Shown here one piece after another: positions 1 through 9,200 of a stretch of 64,000 bases of DNA. This DNA is from Pseudoalteromonas sp. P1-9 (GTDB lineage: Bacteria; Pseudomonadota; Gammaproteobacteria; Enterobacterales; Alteromonadaceae): positions 162,814-226,813 of the forward strand of contig NZ_LKBD01000005.1 in the NCBI RefSeq assembly GCF_001399975.1, in the 5' to 3' direction. The position numbers were made by a program, and so were the translations under genes. Position 1 is the first letter of the stretch, and the number at the start of each line of letters is the position of its first letter. The notes below the pieces were generated by a model. It saw only the letters and a list, made by a program, of their open reading frames with translations. It was not told the DNA's origin and ran no database searches.

Positions 1-132
1 GAGCGAGTAGCAGTAGATTACTGTGAAAATGCATGCCACTGCCCAAACTGTCATCAAATGTTTGCCCGTGAGCAAATTATCCGCGGGGCAGCTGCGTATA
101 AAATCATTGGTGGTAAGGCCAGAATAGATTGA
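1..132 (+). CDS. C-terminal end of a Cys-rich protein (5' truncated by window)
   Basis: Reading frame 1 is open from the window edge to a TGA at 130-132, giving 43 residues. The visible part holds a cluster of cysteines and histidines (motif CENACHCPNCHQMF) that looks like a zinc- or metal-binding knuckle, followed by a short basic tail. I do not recognise the family from this fragment. Coding is inferred from the open frame and the ordered Cys/His spacing; the start lies outside the window. Confidence 0.5.
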   Translation, partial: ERVAVDYCENACHCPNCHQMFAREQIIRGAAAYKIIGGKARID

Positions 133-299
133 TGTAGATAAGCATTAATAGGGGACATATGTCATGGTAACGGCTCACCGGTAAGATAAAATTATTCGGT
201 TTGAGGATTTGCCTCAACTACAAGCTGTTTCATGGATGAAAATCGCCCTCCCCACGGAAAGGGCCAGCAAATTTGGGCGCTAAAGCTTGGAGTTTTCAA

Positions 300-560
300 T
301 TGATCTCAATAATTTTTGATATTATCGGTATGACCGGTACGTTTCTTGTCGTCGGTGCGTTCTTTTTATTACAGTTAGAGAAAGTAAAACCAACGGGTAT
401 CGGTTACAACATGATGAATCTATCTGGTGCAATTTTATTACTTATAAGCCTCTGTTATAATTTTAATTTAGCAAGTTTTGTAATTGAATTGTTTTGGATA
501 GCAGCGTCACTAATTGGTCTTTATAAGTACTTTAAGGCACCAAAAGAGGCGATAAGCTAA
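300..560 (+). CDS. Small integral membrane protein, CBU_0592-like
   Basis: An 86-residue, strongly hydrophobic protein with about three membrane helices and a short basic C-terminus (KYFKAPKEAIS). The motif IIGMTGTFLVVGAFFLLQL and the following NMMNLSGAILLL resemble the CBU_0592 family of short bacterial membrane proteins, whose function is unknown. I place the start at TTG 300 because GGAG at 289-292 lies 7 bases upstream; a longer form from TTG 273 is possible but lacks a ribosome site. It sits 20 bases upstream of the next gene on the same strand, so the two are probably co-transcribed. Confidence 0.7.
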   Translation: MISIIFDIIGMTGTFLVVGAFFLLQLEKVKPTGIGYNMMNLSGAILLLISLCYNFNLASFVIELFWIAASLIGLYKYFKAPKEAIS

Positions 561-580
561 CGTCCCAATAAGGAGAGGGA

Positions 581-1537
581 GTGTTATTAAATTCTTGTAG
601 TCGATTATCTATTCTGACGTTATTAGTAGTCCCTTTCCTGTCTCAAGCGAGTATCTCTAACTCCTCAGAAAAGTCAGCAAAACCACCATTAACATTGGAA
701 GTTAAAAAAACGGTTACGGATAGCGCAACGTTTTTACAAAGCCAGCTTAATACCCATATGCAAAATTCGGCGCAGTGGCTTGATCAATTATTGGTAAGTG
801 AAGGAAGTGAAAAAACACGTGCCACAGCTAAGGGCTATGTTTCACTAGGTTTTGCGCCAAGAGCAAGAGACTTATCGGACTCTGATAATCAATTTAAAGT
901 GTCACTCGATTTACCTAATTTAGAAAACAAGCTAAGCGTTATTATCGATAATGACGAAGCAGAAGAAGACCGACTGCCTTTTCAAAGTACCTCAGGTCAA
1001 GATCAAGATAACCATGTCAACGCAGCATTAAACTGGTATATGTTGCAAAAAAAGCGGTTAAACATTGAGCATAGAATCGGTGTTAGCCGCTCAAATCTTT
1101 ATGCACAAAGCCGCCTTAAATATCAGCAAAAAATTGAAAAATGGCACTTTACCGTTTCGCCAAGCATTGAATACTACCTTGAAGATGGGTGGGGAGCGCG
1201 TGTTAATACACGACTTGATAGGCAAATAGAAAGCGATCAGACTTTAAACGTCGCATTTAACACTCGTTATGTTGAAAGTGAACCGAGTAATCGTGTGTCG
1301 CTAGGTATATTCCACAGTCATACTTTTAGCAACGACCAAGCGGGTGTAACGGGTGTGTGGCTAAAAGATAGTTTCAGCGGTGAGCGAAGCTATTATGCAT
1401 CTTATCGCTGGCGAACGCGTTTTTTCGAGCATTGGTTATTTTTTGAAGCGGAACCATTTGTTGAATTTAGAGAGCGCTACGATTTTGACGATGAACCCGG
1501 GATTGCACTTCGATTAATCGCCTATTACGGCGTGTAG
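581..1537 (+). CDS. Secreted, probably outer-membrane beta-strand-rich protein
   Basis: A 318-residue protein with an N-terminal signal peptide (hydrophobic stretch SILTLLVVPFLSQAS, about residues 9-23). Residues 30-75 are a polar, probably helical segment. From about residue 85 onward the sequence alternates polar and aromatic residues in the manner of outer-membrane beta strands, with many Tyr/Trp/Phe near strand ends (for example HWLFFEAEPFVEFRERYDF) and a C-terminus of ALRLIAYYGV. GTG start at 581 with AGGAGAG at 571-577. I do not recognise the family; the barrel assignment is inferred from the pattern only. Confidence 0.75.
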   Translation: MLLNSCSRLSILTLLVVPFLSQASISNSSEKSAKPPLTLEVKKTVTDSATFLQSQLNTHMQNSAQWLDQLLVSEGSEKTRATAKGYVSLGFAPRARDLSDSDNQFKVSLDLPNLENKLSVIIDNDEAEEDRLPFQSTSGQDQDNHVNAALNWYMLQKKRLNIEHRIGVSRSNLYAQSRLKYQQKIEKWHFTVSPSIEYYLEDGWGARVNTRLDRQIESDQTLNVAFNTRYVESEPSNRVSLGIFHSHTFSNDQAGVTGVWLKDSFSGERSYYASYRWRTRFFEHWLFFEAEPFVEFRERYDFDDEPGIALRLIAYYGV

Positions 1538-1566
1538 CGCTTTAAGTCTCAGTGTAAATACGCCTA

Positions 1567-2040
1567 TTAGTCTATCGCGATAAGTTCAATTTCAAATACT
1601 AATAATGACGCTGGCGGAATTTTTCCAACAGCGCGTTTACCATACGCTAAGTTATAAGGAATAAAGGCTTTTACCTTTTCGCCACACTTCATTTGTTGTA
1701 GCACTTCAGTCCAACCTGGGATCACTTGGTTTAGTTTAAAAGATAGGGGGGTGTTACGTACAACCGAAGAATCGAATACCGTACCATCAAGTAATGTACC
1801 GTGATAATGACAAGTCACCTTTGATTGCATTGTGGGCTGTTCACCTGAATCACATGGTGTGAGCACTTCATATTGCAGGCCTGACGCAGTTTCAATGACT
1901 TCGCTACGTTTTTTGTTTTCTGATAAAAACGCGTGTTGTGACTCAATGTTCATCGTGGCGCGTTTAGCATTTTGAACTGAAGATTTAATAATAAGTGCAA
2001 TTAATGCACAAATAATGAGGAAAAGTATGAAGTTAAGCAC
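1567..2040 (-). CDS. Membrane-anchored FKBP-type peptidyl-prolyl cis-trans isomerase
   Basis: A 157-residue protein: a single N-terminal membrane helix (about residues 3-19, LNFILFLIICALIALII), a short linker, then one FKBP domain from about residue 55 to the end. Diagnostic FKBP features are VTCHYHGTLLDGTVFDSS, the active-site tryptophan segment VIPGWTEVLQQMKCGEK and the closing YGKRAVGKIPPASLLVFEIELI. The domain speeds proline isomerisation in folding proteins. The anchor places it at the inner membrane, probably facing the periplasm. It resembles the FklB/FkpA group but is shorter than both, so no symbol is assigned. Confidence 0.9.
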   Translation of the reverse strand: MLNFILFLIICALIALIIKSSVQNAKRATMNIESQHAFLSENKKRSEVIETASGLQYEVLTPCDSGEQPTMQSKVTCHYHGTLLDGTVFDSSVVRNTPLSFKLNQVIPGWTEVLQQMKCGEKVKAFIPYNLAYGKRAVGKIPPASLLVFEIELIAID

Positions 2041-2089
2041 AGGCGGTCCTTAAATTAAGAACCATGCCTGTACTTGTGATAAATTGCAA

Positions 2090-2809
2090 TTAGATACGAC
2101 GGTCGTCACCGTAGTATTTGCCTGCAAGGATTTTTTGATACAGCTCATTCGCTTTTTCAGATGCTTCTTTTACTTGTGATGGTGACATTTTTCGCTCATC
2201 AAGTTTACGACTGTGGCTGGCATCTTTATGGCCATTAAATTCAGCGACTGTGTTCCAAATGAACGACATTTCAATATTTTTATCCACACCTTGGCCTTCA
2301 AAATAAAGTAGTGCGAGATTAAATTGCGCCGCCGCATAGTTTTGGGCGGCTGCTTTTGTGTACCACTCTTTCGCAGCATAAAAGTCTTGGATAACACCGG
2401 TGCCGTTGGCATACATGACGCCTAAATTAAATTGCGCTGCGGCTAGCCCTTTTTTTGCTGAACTCTCGTACAAAGAAACGGCTTTTTGCAGATCTTTTTT
2501 AACGCCTTTGCCGTCTTGGTATAAGGTTGCAAGTGCAAACATCGCGTCGGCTTCACCAAGTTTTACGCCCTTAGCATATAACTCTGCAGCTTTTTTTGGA
2601 TTACGTGGTAAGCCGTAACCAAACTCGTGCATTTGCCCTAAGTGATACATGGCAGGGCCATAATTATTTTCGACTAAGTAATTAAAATGAAATAGTGCCG
2701 TTTCAAAATCCCCTTCATTTGCTGCATCAATAGCCTGTTGCAAATCGGCTTTAACTAAACAGCTTGTAAACGCGAGGCAGATCGTGATTATTTTTAATAT
2801 GTGTTTCAT
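2090..2809 (-). CDS. Sel1-repeat (TPR-like) secreted protein
   Basis: A 239-residue protein with an N-terminal signal peptide (IITICLAFTSCLVKA) followed by about four Sel1-like repeats between residues 50 and 195, each with the A-x-x-x-LG-x-x-Y/H-x-x-G-x-G-V pattern (LGQMHEFGYGLPRN, LATLYQDGKGVKKD, LGVMYANGTGVIQD, LALLYFEGQGVDKN). Such repeats form helical solenoids that bind other proteins; the partner cannot be told from the sequence. The gene ends 49 bases before the FKBP gene and begins 12 bases after the GGDEF-EAL gene, so these three minus-strand genes may form one unit. Confidence 0.9.
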   Translation of the reverse strand: MKHILKIITICLAFTSCLVKADLQQAIDAANEGDFETALFHFNYLVENNYGPAMYHLGQMHEFGYGLPRNPKKAAELYAKGVKLGEADAMFALATLYQDGKGVKKDLQKAVSLYESSAKKGLAAAQFNLGVMYANGTGVIQDFYAAKEWYTKAAAQNYAAAQFNLALLYFEGQGVDKNIEMSFIWNTVAEFNGHKDASHSRKLDERKMSPSQVKEASEKANELYQKILAGKYYGDDRRI

Positions 2810-2821
2810 TTTTTGATTTCC

Positions 2822-4780
2822 CTACTTTACGGAATGAAGTTTATGTCGCGGCATTGGTTTGTTTTCTGGTAGCCATATATTGGTACCTGTTGCAGCGATA
2901 TGATTTAAATTAGTACGTAATACTTTGGTGCCAACGTTATTCGAAGTTTCTGGCTTGGATACTAAATAGCCTTGCACACATTGAATACCCATTTTTCTTA
3001 CGAGTTCAAATTGCTCGGCACATTCAACCCCTTCTGCTACCACTTTAAGGTTGAGATCTTTACCTAGCTCACTAATAGAATTAAGTATTTTATTATATTT
3101 CGGATTATCATTCGCCTGATCAATGAATAATTTATCAATTTTAATAACATCGACAGGTAATTCAGCGAGAGTGCACAGTGAACTAAAGCCCGTACCAAAG
3201 TCATCTATTGCGATGGTAATGCCTTTTTGTCTTAGTTTTTGTAGACTTTCGGTGGTTTCACGTGATGCTTCTATAAAGCACGACTCAGTGATTTCCAACA
3301 TCAGGGCTTTTGGCGGTAATCCGGCTTTTTCGATGGTTTCTATCACCCAATCATAGAGTTTACGGTGTTTTAACTGCACGCCTGATATATTGACAGAAAT
3401 GCGTACCTTAGTCATACCCGCGTTGTACCATGCTGACATCTGGCGGCACGCTTCAAATAAAATCCAGTCGCCAAGTTCGAGAATTAAATTAGACTCTTCA
3501 GCAATCGGGATAAATTCTGTCGGTGTTATTGTACCTTCAACTGGGTGATGCCATCTGACTAAACATTCGAAATAATCAATGCTGCAATCATCAACATGTA
3601 CAATTGGTTGAAATGATAACGAAAAGTTATTACTTCCTAACGCGAGGCGCATTTCTTCAAGCAAGTAATGATAGCGTCGCATTTTACTGCCCATTTCAGG
3701 TGAGTAAACGCGGAAGATACCTCGTCCGTCAGTTTTGGCGCGATACATTGCGACATCGGCCATTTGTAAAAGTGCAAAAGGACTTGAAGCGCTATCAGGG
3801 TAGATGGCAATGCCAATGCTCGCGCCAATTTTTACTACTTTATTTCCCAACACAAAATCACGTTCAATTTCATGTAATACATTCTGGGCAACGTTAACAG
3901 CCAGTGATGGTTCAAGTAAATCACTGATAAATATTGAAAACTCATCACCGCCTAAGCGCGATAAATTTTGTTCTATACCATTGATTGGGTGTTGAGATGA
4001 TAGGTTGTGATTTCTCACTATCGTGCGCAAACGCTCGGCTACTTGAATAAGTACTTCATCGCCAAAACTATGACCAAAGGAGTCGTTAACTTGTTTAAAT
4101 CCATCGAGATCAATAAACAGTAATGCTTGTTTTTTGGTGGCTTGCTCTGCATAAGTTAGCTGCTCTTTTAAATGCCCTAAATACGCGTGTCGGTCTGCTA
4201 GTCCAGTCAGCTTATCTTGAAATATACTGGTTTCGGTGTCTTTTTTATAACGTTCAACGGCGTCGGTGAGTGAGCTAATAGAATGGTTTAGGCGTGCTAG
4301 GTTACTCTCAGTTTCATACTTTGGTAAATCCAGATTAAAAGCGCTAAGCAGGTTATCGGTTTTGTTATTAAGAATTGAAATCGCTTTATTTAGTGATTTT
4401 TGCTTTTTGGAGGTGATGGCGAACGGCATTAAGATTGCAAAGCCTAATAAAATGAGCAGTGGTAGATTGGAAAATAACAACATGTCACTGAACATTTTAC
4501 TAAGCGGCACGGCAACTACATGTTTTTCTGTACTTTCGAGCTGCACATACAACTCATCATTACTGCTAATAATGTCAATATAACTAAATAAAGAAGAGAA
4601 AATACTGGGCTGATTTGCATCTAGGTCGTTAGGGTTAAGCACGACCGTATTTACGGGGGAATCCTCATGATGTGATAATGCACCACCTTGTGTGAGTGAC
4701 AAGGCTAATACTAAATATATAGCGACAATAAACCCAGTTGTGAATAACGCAACGCGGGAGAGAGTTTTCATCATTTGCAC
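2822..4780 (-). CDS. Membrane GGDEF-EAL bifunctional c-di-GMP protein
   Basis: A 652-residue protein. Two membrane helices (about residues 9-29 and 98-120) flank a short periplasmic region of about 70 residues. Then come a GGDEF domain (motif RLGGDEFSIF near residue 277) and an EAL domain. The GGDEF signature is intact but no RxxD inhibitory site precedes it. In the EAL domain the signature reads ECL rather than EAL, yet the metal and catalytic residues appear kept: the Glu of ECL, the Asn of VNISG, ITES, IDDFGTGFSSL (near residue 527), KIDK and AEGVE. It may therefore make or degrade c-di-GMP; which activity dominates cannot be read from sequence. Confidence 0.93.
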   Translation of the reverse strand: MQMMKTLSRVALFTTGFIVAIYLVLALSLTQGGALSHHEDSPVNTVVLNPNDLDANQPSIFSSLFSYIDIISSNDELYVQLESTEKHVVAVPLSKMFSDMLLFSNLPLLILLGFAILMPFAITSKKQKSLNKAISILNNKTDNLLSAFNLDLPKYETESNLARLNHSISSLTDAVERYKKDTETSIFQDKLTGLADRHAYLGHLKEQLTYAEQATKKQALLFIDLDGFKQVNDSFGHSFGDEVLIQVAERLRTIVRNHNLSSQHPINGIEQNLSRLGGDEFSIFISDLLEPSLAVNVAQNVLHEIERDFVLGNKVVKIGASIGIAIYPDSASSPFALLQMADVAMYRAKTDGRGIFRVYSPEMGSKMRRYHYLLEEMRLALGSNNFSLSFQPIVHVDDCSIDYFECLVRWHHPVEGTITPTEFIPIAEESNLILELGDWILFEACRQMSAWYNAGMTKVRISVNISGVQLKHRKLYDWVIETIEKAGLPPKALMLEITESCFIEASRETTESLQKLRQKGITIAIDDFGTGFSSLCTLAELPVDVIKIDKLFIDQANDNPKYNKILNSISELGKDLNLKVVAEGVECAEQFELVRKMGIQCVQGYLVSKPETSNNVGTKVLRTNLNHIAATGTNIWLPENKPMPRHKLHSVK

Positions 4781-5103
4781 TTTTTATCCTGCACGGCTTT
4801 CGCAAATTCCATACGTTAACACTAAGCAAGTATAGATTATGAGCGCGCCGTTACCAGTTTTTATTTTACCCGCGAACTTTAGCATATCTTGAAAAATAAA
4901 TCTTTATAATCATTGAGTTCGGTCAAAGTGTGTGCATTTACTCGTTTCATTATTTATACCCTCTAGCAGGTTAAAAATGTGTGATTGTTAGCGCGAGCGA
5001 ACAAAGTATTTTTCGATTAATTTTGAAAAGCGGACAATTGACCTTAGTATTCCATTTACAATACCAGTAGTGTGAACCGCCATTTTTTGAGTTTTCATTA
5101 AAT
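4781..5103. other. Gene-free intergenic region between divergent genes
   Basis: An AT-rich spacer of about 320 bases between the divergently transcribed GGDEF-EAL gene and cdd. It must hold promoters for both. A TTGACC at 5037-5042 on the plus strand could be a -35 box for cdd, but no well-spaced -10 box stands out. I see no RNA fold, repeat or reading frame with support. Confidence 0.4.
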
Positions 5104-5931
5104 ATGCAAGCGAATAACAATTTTGAAACGGTGTTATTGAAATATACCAACAACAAGTCTTACTTAACTCATCAAGAACTTATTTCACTTAAGTCTCAGT
5201 TCGATAGCGAGCAAGCATTCTTTGACGCATTATTAAAGTGGGTGTCTGAATACGCAATTGCACCGGTTTCACAGTTTAAAGTGGCAGCCCTAGCGATCGA
5301 GGGCGGCGGTGAAGGGCGCTTATTTTTCGGTGCAAATTTAGAATTTTCCCATCAAGCCTTGAGTTTGGTCGTTCATGCTGAACAAAGTGCTATTCATAAC
5401 GCACTGTTACATGGGGTTGACGCAATTGAAAAGCTCGTAATTAACGCATCTCCTTGTGGCTATTGTCGTCAGTTTATTAATGAAATTCAATTAGATAAAC
5501 AACCGTTAATAAATGTGCACGGTGTTGAGAAAACCATACAGCAATATTTGCCAGATGCGTTCGGTCCAAGCGATTTAGACAACCAAGCGCCATTGTTTAG
5601 TCAATCATTAACACCATGTAGCGACTTAAATAAGTATGTTAAGCAAAGCTATGCACCATATTCTGGTAATTTTTCTGCGTGTCAAATACAGAATGTGAAT
5701 GGTCACAAATACTTTGGCGTTTACCTTGAAAATGCAGCGTACAGTCCGAGCTTGTCGCCTTTACAAGCAGCACTCAATCAAGTGCAGTTACATAATCGAG
5801 AAAGCGGATTACAAGGAATAAGCGAAATAGTGATTAAGCAAACAAAAGGGAAAGCAAATCAAATAGGTGTTGCTAATGCGGTAGTGATGAGTCTCGGTAG
5901 TAATGTTAAGGTAACAATTGAGGAAGTATAA
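5104..5931 (+). CDS. cdd: Cytidine deaminase
   Basis: A 275-residue homodimer-type cytidine deaminase (E. coli Cdd is 294 residues) that converts cytidine and deoxycytidine to uridine and deoxyuridine in pyrimidine salvage. The catalytic zinc site is visible: HAEQ (near residues 92-95, zinc His and proton-shuttle Glu) and PCGYCRQF (near 118-125, two zinc cysteines). The long form with a second, degenerate deaminase domain in the C-terminal half matches the enteric type. It faces udp, the next enzyme of uridine salvage, tail to tail across a shared hairpin. Confidence 0.95.
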   Translation: MQANNNFETVLLKYTNNKSYLTHQELISLKSQFDSEQAFFDALLKWVSEYAIAPVSQFKVAALAIEGGGEGRLFFGANLEFSHQALSLVVHAEQSAIHNALLHGVDAIEKLVINASPCGYCRQFINEIQLDKQPLINVHGVEKTIQQYLPDAFGPSDLDNQAPLFSQSLTPCSDLNKYVKQSYAPYSGNFSACQIQNVNGHKYFGVYLENAAYSPSLSPLQAALNQVQLHNRESGLQGISEIVIKQTKGKANQIGVANAVVMSLGSNVKVTIEEV

Positions 5932-5945
5932 CCACTTCCTCAATT
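5916..5945. terminator. Bidirectional terminator hairpin, cdd/udp
   Basis: A perfect 12-base inverted repeat (5916-5927 and 5934-5945, left arm AATTGAGGAAGT, 6-base loop) overlaps the last codons of cdd and lies just before the end of the convergent udp gene. A short T-rich run follows on the plus strand. Confidence 0.65.
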
Positions 5946-5966
5946 TTATGGTGTAGTAATTTGAAA

Positions 5967-6719
5967 CTAAACCAATAACTCAGCGGCTTTAATTACAGCG
6001 CTAACGGCTTTCTTTTCCACAGCTTGATGGTCAACATCAGGAATTTCACTTTTCGTTCTATTAACTAGTACACCGGCAACACAGGCAGCCTTTAGGCCTA
6101 GCGCAGAGCACATAGTAAATAATGTAGCTGATTCCATTTCGTAGTTCATAACGCCAAGTTTTTGCCACTCATCAAAGCTACCTTGAAACGCTTTTGTAAC
6201 ATAGCCTGAGTAAGTATCGTAGCGCTCTTGTCCCGGGTAGAAGGTATCTGATGAAGCCGTTATACCCAAGTGATAGGTAGCACCTAATTCGTCACACGCG
6301 CTTACCATCGCATTAGTTGCAAAAAAATCGGCAACGGCTGGGTATTGAATTGGTGCAAAATGTTGGCTTGCACCATCTAAACGAACAGATGCATGGCTAA
6401 TTAATAAGTCGCCTTCGTTAATGTTTGGCTGAATTGCGCCCGTTGTACCAACGCGTAAAAACGTTTTAATTCCTAGCTGTGCGAGTTCTTCAACTGCGAT
6501 TGATGTACTTGGGCCACCAATACCAGTAGAACATACGATTACCGGCTGCTGTTTGATATAGGCTAAAAATACATGATATTCACGTGTTTTTGCAAGTGCG
6601 ATAGGGTTCTCAAGCTCGTTCGCAATGCGCTCTGCACGTGCTGGATCACCGGGTACGATAGCGAGTTTAGCACCTTCAACTTGTGCTTTATCTAATCCTA
6701 AGTGGAATACTTTTTTCAT
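5967..6719 (-). CDS. udp: Uridine phosphorylase
   Basis: A 250-residue phosphorylase (E. coli Udp is 253 residues) that splits uridine into uracil and ribose-1-phosphate. Family features visible are the phosphate loop IVPGDPARAERIA, CSTGIGGPSTSIAVEELA, FLRVGTTGAIQ and the substrate loop MNYEMESATLFTM. I take the start at the ATG of MKKVFHLGL (6719), where the family normally begins; an upstream in-frame extension of 32 residues has no family support. With cdd it forms a uridine-generating and uridine-degrading pair. Confidence 0.95.
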   Translation of the reverse strand: MKKVFHLGLDKAQVEGAKLAIVPGDPARAERIANELENPIALAKTREYHVFLAYIKQQPVIVCSTGIGGPSTSIAVEELAQLGIKTFLRVGTTGAIQPNINEGDLLISHASVRLDGASQHFAPIQYPAVADFFATNAMVSACDELGATYHLGITASSDTFYPGQERYDTYSGYVTKAFQGSFDEWQKLGVMNYEMESATLFTMCSALGLKAACVAGVLVNRTKSEIPDVDHQAVEKKAVSAVIKAAELLV

Positions 6720-6834
6720 CCTGTATGCTCTAACTTGGCAAATATTAATAACAGTTTGAATTAGCGTGCAAAATTGTAAAGGACAATGGTCCGTTAATTT
6801 GTTAGTGTGCAGCAAAAAATATGTAGAGAATTAT

Positions 6835-8298
6835 ATGAAAGCCAAGCACACATTGATGGTTCAAGGCACAACCTCAGACGCAGGGAAAAGTGTGCTGGTC
6901 GTGGCGCTTTGTCGTATTTTAGCCAACCATAATATCAAAGTAGCGCCATTTAAGCCGCAAAATATGGCGCTTAATAGCGCGGTTACCGCAGAAGGTGGCG
7001 AAATTGGTCGTGCGCAGGCTGTTCAGGCTGATGCAGCTAGAATAGAACCACATGTGGACATGAATCCGGTGTTGTTAAAACCAAATTCTGATATCGGCGC
7101 GCAAGTTATTGTGCATGGCAAAGCAATTGGTAATTCAGATGCGGTTGATTATCATCAAATGAAGCCACAATTACTTGGTGCCGTGTTCGATTCACATCAA
7201 CGATTATCGCAGCAGTTTGACGCAGTGATTGTTGAAGGGGCAGGTTCGCCTGCAGAGATTAATCTACGCGACCGTGATATTGCTAATATGGGCTTTGCAG
7301 AAGCGGCAGATTGTCCGGTAATTATCGTTGCCGATATCGACAAAGGAGGCGTATTCGCGCACCTTGTTGGCACCTATGAACTGTTATCTGATACAGAAAA
7401 AGCCAGAGTGGTTGGATTTGTAATTAATAAATTCAGAGGAGATATAAACTTATTGTTACCTGGCAACCAATGGCTTGGAAACAAATTAGGTATTCCGGTA
7501 CTTGCTACAATTCCTTATATACCTGAGTTATATATAGAGCCGGAAGATGCACTGGATTTTAATCAAATATTAAGCACAAATAATTCAATTAATATTACGG
7601 TAGTGGTTTACCCTCGCATATCAAATCATACGGATTTTGATGTGTTAAGATTGCATCCAAACGTCAATCTAAGATATGCCCGTACGCCAAACGCAGTAGA
7701 TAAGTGTGACTTACTTATTTTACCCGGTTCAAAAAGTGTGATGGCTGATCTGACGTTCATTATCGATAACCAATGGCAGCAATTTATCGCGCGTCATTTA
7801 CGCTATGGCGGCAAAGTATTTGCGATTTGTGGTGGTATGCAAATGTTAGGGCAACGACTTTATGATCCTCAACATATTGAGTCTAATATAAATGAAATGG
7901 TTGGCCTAAACTACTTGCCGATCGAAACCACCTTACAAGACGCGAAAACGTTAAGTCAAACAAAAGCACATTGCTTAACGAGTGGAAGTGCTATTTCAGG
8001 CTATGAAATTCATGCAGGTAAAACAATTGAAACCGCAACGGTAAAACGATTGTTTAAACTCGCAAACGGTGAATTCGATGGCTATGAATCACAAGATGGG
8101 CAAATAAAAGCGACGTATTTACACGGTGTACTAGACAACCCACGTTTTTTATCACAACTCCTCGAGTGGGCGGGGTTAACCGGTGCAACTGGATTTGACT
8201 ATGAAAGTGAAAAAGATAATCAGATAGAGAAACTAGCGACAGAAGTTGAAAAAGTACTGCCTATTAACGTGATAAAACAGTTATTAAGTTTAAATTAA
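6835..8298 (+). CDS. cobQ: Cobyric acid synthase (glutamine-hydrolysing)
   Basis: A 487-residue CobQ/CbiP enzyme, which amidates adenosyl-cobyrinic acid a,c-diamide four times in adenosylcobalamin assembly. The N-terminal dethiobiotin-synthase-like ATPase domain starts with GTTSDAGKS (residues 10-18) and contains FKPQNMALNS and EGAGSPAEINLRDRDIANM. The C-terminal type-1 amidotransferase-like domain has the catalytic Cys in AICGGMQMLG (near residue 331) and the His in YLHGVLD. Start ATG 6835 follows TAGAGAA; an upstream in-frame ATG gives a 23-residue extension without family support. No other cobalamin gene and no B12 riboswitch is seen nearby. Confidence 0.95.
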   Translation: MKAKHTLMVQGTTSDAGKSVLVVALCRILANHNIKVAPFKPQNMALNSAVTAEGGEIGRAQAVQADAARIEPHVDMNPVLLKPNSDIGAQVIVHGKAIGNSDAVDYHQMKPQLLGAVFDSHQRLSQQFDAVIVEGAGSPAEINLRDRDIANMGFAEAADCPVIIVADIDKGGVFAHLVGTYELLSDTEKARVVGFVINKFRGDINLLLPGNQWLGNKLGIPVLATIPYIPELYIEPEDALDFNQILSTNNSINITVVVYPRISNHTDFDVLRLHPNVNLRYARTPNAVDKCDLLILPGSKSVMADLTFIIDNQWQQFIARHLRYGGKVFAICGGMQMLGQRLYDPQHIESNINEMVGLNYLPIETTLQDAKTLSQTKAHCLTSGSAISGYEIHAGKTIETATVKRLFKLANGEFDGYESQDGQIKATYLHGVLDNPRFLSQLLEWAGLTGATGFDYESEKDNQIEKLATEVEKVLPINVIKQLLSLN

Positions 8299-8330
8299 AA
8301 CGAAAACATCAACACACTCAAGTAATTCAT

Positions 8331-8636
8331 TTACCAAGGAATTCGTCGCAACAGTATGTCGCGAAACATAAGCCAGTCGCATACAAAACTATAAAGTGGG
8401 TATTGAAATGTGGCTGGCCTGTTTTTTTCAAATACAAAGTGTCCAATCCAAGCGAACAGATAGCCAACGCCAATACCGGCTAAGATCAACCAATAGTTTT
8501 GGTTTAGCACAGCAAAAAGCAAACAAAAAAGACCAATTAACGAACCGCAAAAATGCAGTCTTCTACACAGAACGTTAGTGTGTTGCGATAAATAAAATGG
8601 GTAAAATGCTGCAAGTGAATGATATTCTTTCGCCAT
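8331..8636 (-). CDS. DUF962 / Mpo1-like membrane protein
   Basis: A 101-residue protein of the DUF962 (yeast Mpo1/YGL010w-like) family. It begins with the family pattern FYPFYLSQHTNVLCRRLHF and ends with GHFVFEKNRPATFQYPLYS, the His and NRP-x-x-F positions being typical. Two to three hydrophobic segments lie between. Yeast Mpo1 is an iron-dependent dioxygenase acting on 2-hydroxy fatty acids; whether the bacterial short form has this activity is not known from the sequence. Confidence 0.88.
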   Translation of the reverse strand: MAKEYHSLAAFYPFYLSQHTNVLCRRLHFCGSLIGLFCLLFAVLNQNYWLILAGIGVGYLFAWIGHFVFEKNRPATFQYPLYSFVCDWLMFRDILLRRIPW

Positions 8637-8651
8637 CGCAAAACCTTTGAC

Positions 8652-8679
8652 TTAACGTTTAAGTTGTTTATTGTATAAT
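8652..8679 (+). promoter_or_regulatory. Probable sigma-70 promoter
   Basis: TTAACG (8652-8657) and a perfect TATAAT (8674-8679) separated by 16 bases, 35 bases before the next plus-strand gene. A TTGACT starting three bases earlier would give too long a spacer. Confidence 0.5.
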
Positions 8680-8713
8680 TTTTAACAGTAAATCAATTTG
8701 GGAATGTAATCAA

Positions 8714-9160
8714 TTGGGAAACTGGTACGTAATCGTCTTGTTATTACTTTCTACGCAATTTTGCTATGCCTCAGTAGAACCAACCTCTGAAGATATGATG
8801 CGTGCCCAAATAACACAGTTTATTACGCTTAACGATTCAATTGATAAGCAAAGTACAATCGTTAGCTTATCTCAGTTAACAGCAACGCAATTCGAATATT
8901 ATCAACCAAGTTTCCAAATTCATTTAGACAAAGAGCAGTGGATGAGTGCACTTAACGAACGGGTGAAGCAAACGCGCACGCGTAATGTGAAAACTCAGAT
9001 AACACATATCGAGTTCGCGTTAAATGCAGCATTTGTTAAGCAAAAGAGCAGTTGGCAACAACGTGTTAATGGTAAGTGGTATACGCGTTCAAGTAATAAT
9101 ATTGTGAGTTTATTTGAATTCTCCAACGGTAAAATAATTGCCGTTAGAGAATATTGGTAA
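8714..9160 (+). CDS. Secreted NTF2/SnoaL-like protein, function unknown
   Basis: A 148-residue protein with an N-terminal signal peptide (YVIVLLLLSTQFCYA, cleavage near residue 20). The rest alternates helices and strands, ending in KWYTRSSNNIVSLFEFSNG and KIIAVREYW, a closing pattern common in NTF2-like (DUF4440/SnoaL) folds. I infer that fold from the C-terminal pattern only. TTG start at 8714, with GGGA about 10 bases upstream. Confidence 0.7.
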   Translation: MGNWYVIVLLLLSTQFCYASVEPTSEDMMRAQITQFITLNDSIDKQSTIVSLSQLTATQFEYYQPSFQIHLDKEQWMSALNERVKQTRTRNVKTQITHIEFALNAAFVKQKSSWQQRVNGKWYTRSSNNIVSLFEFSNGKIIAVREYW

Positions 9161-9200
9161 CTGGGTATACCGATACCACCACACATTTATGCAGTAGCTA

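Noticed and set aside
4971..5156. 61-codon minus-strand frame between the GGDEF-EAL gene and cdd
   Set aside because: It overlaps the start of cdd antisense and shows no domain or ribosome site.
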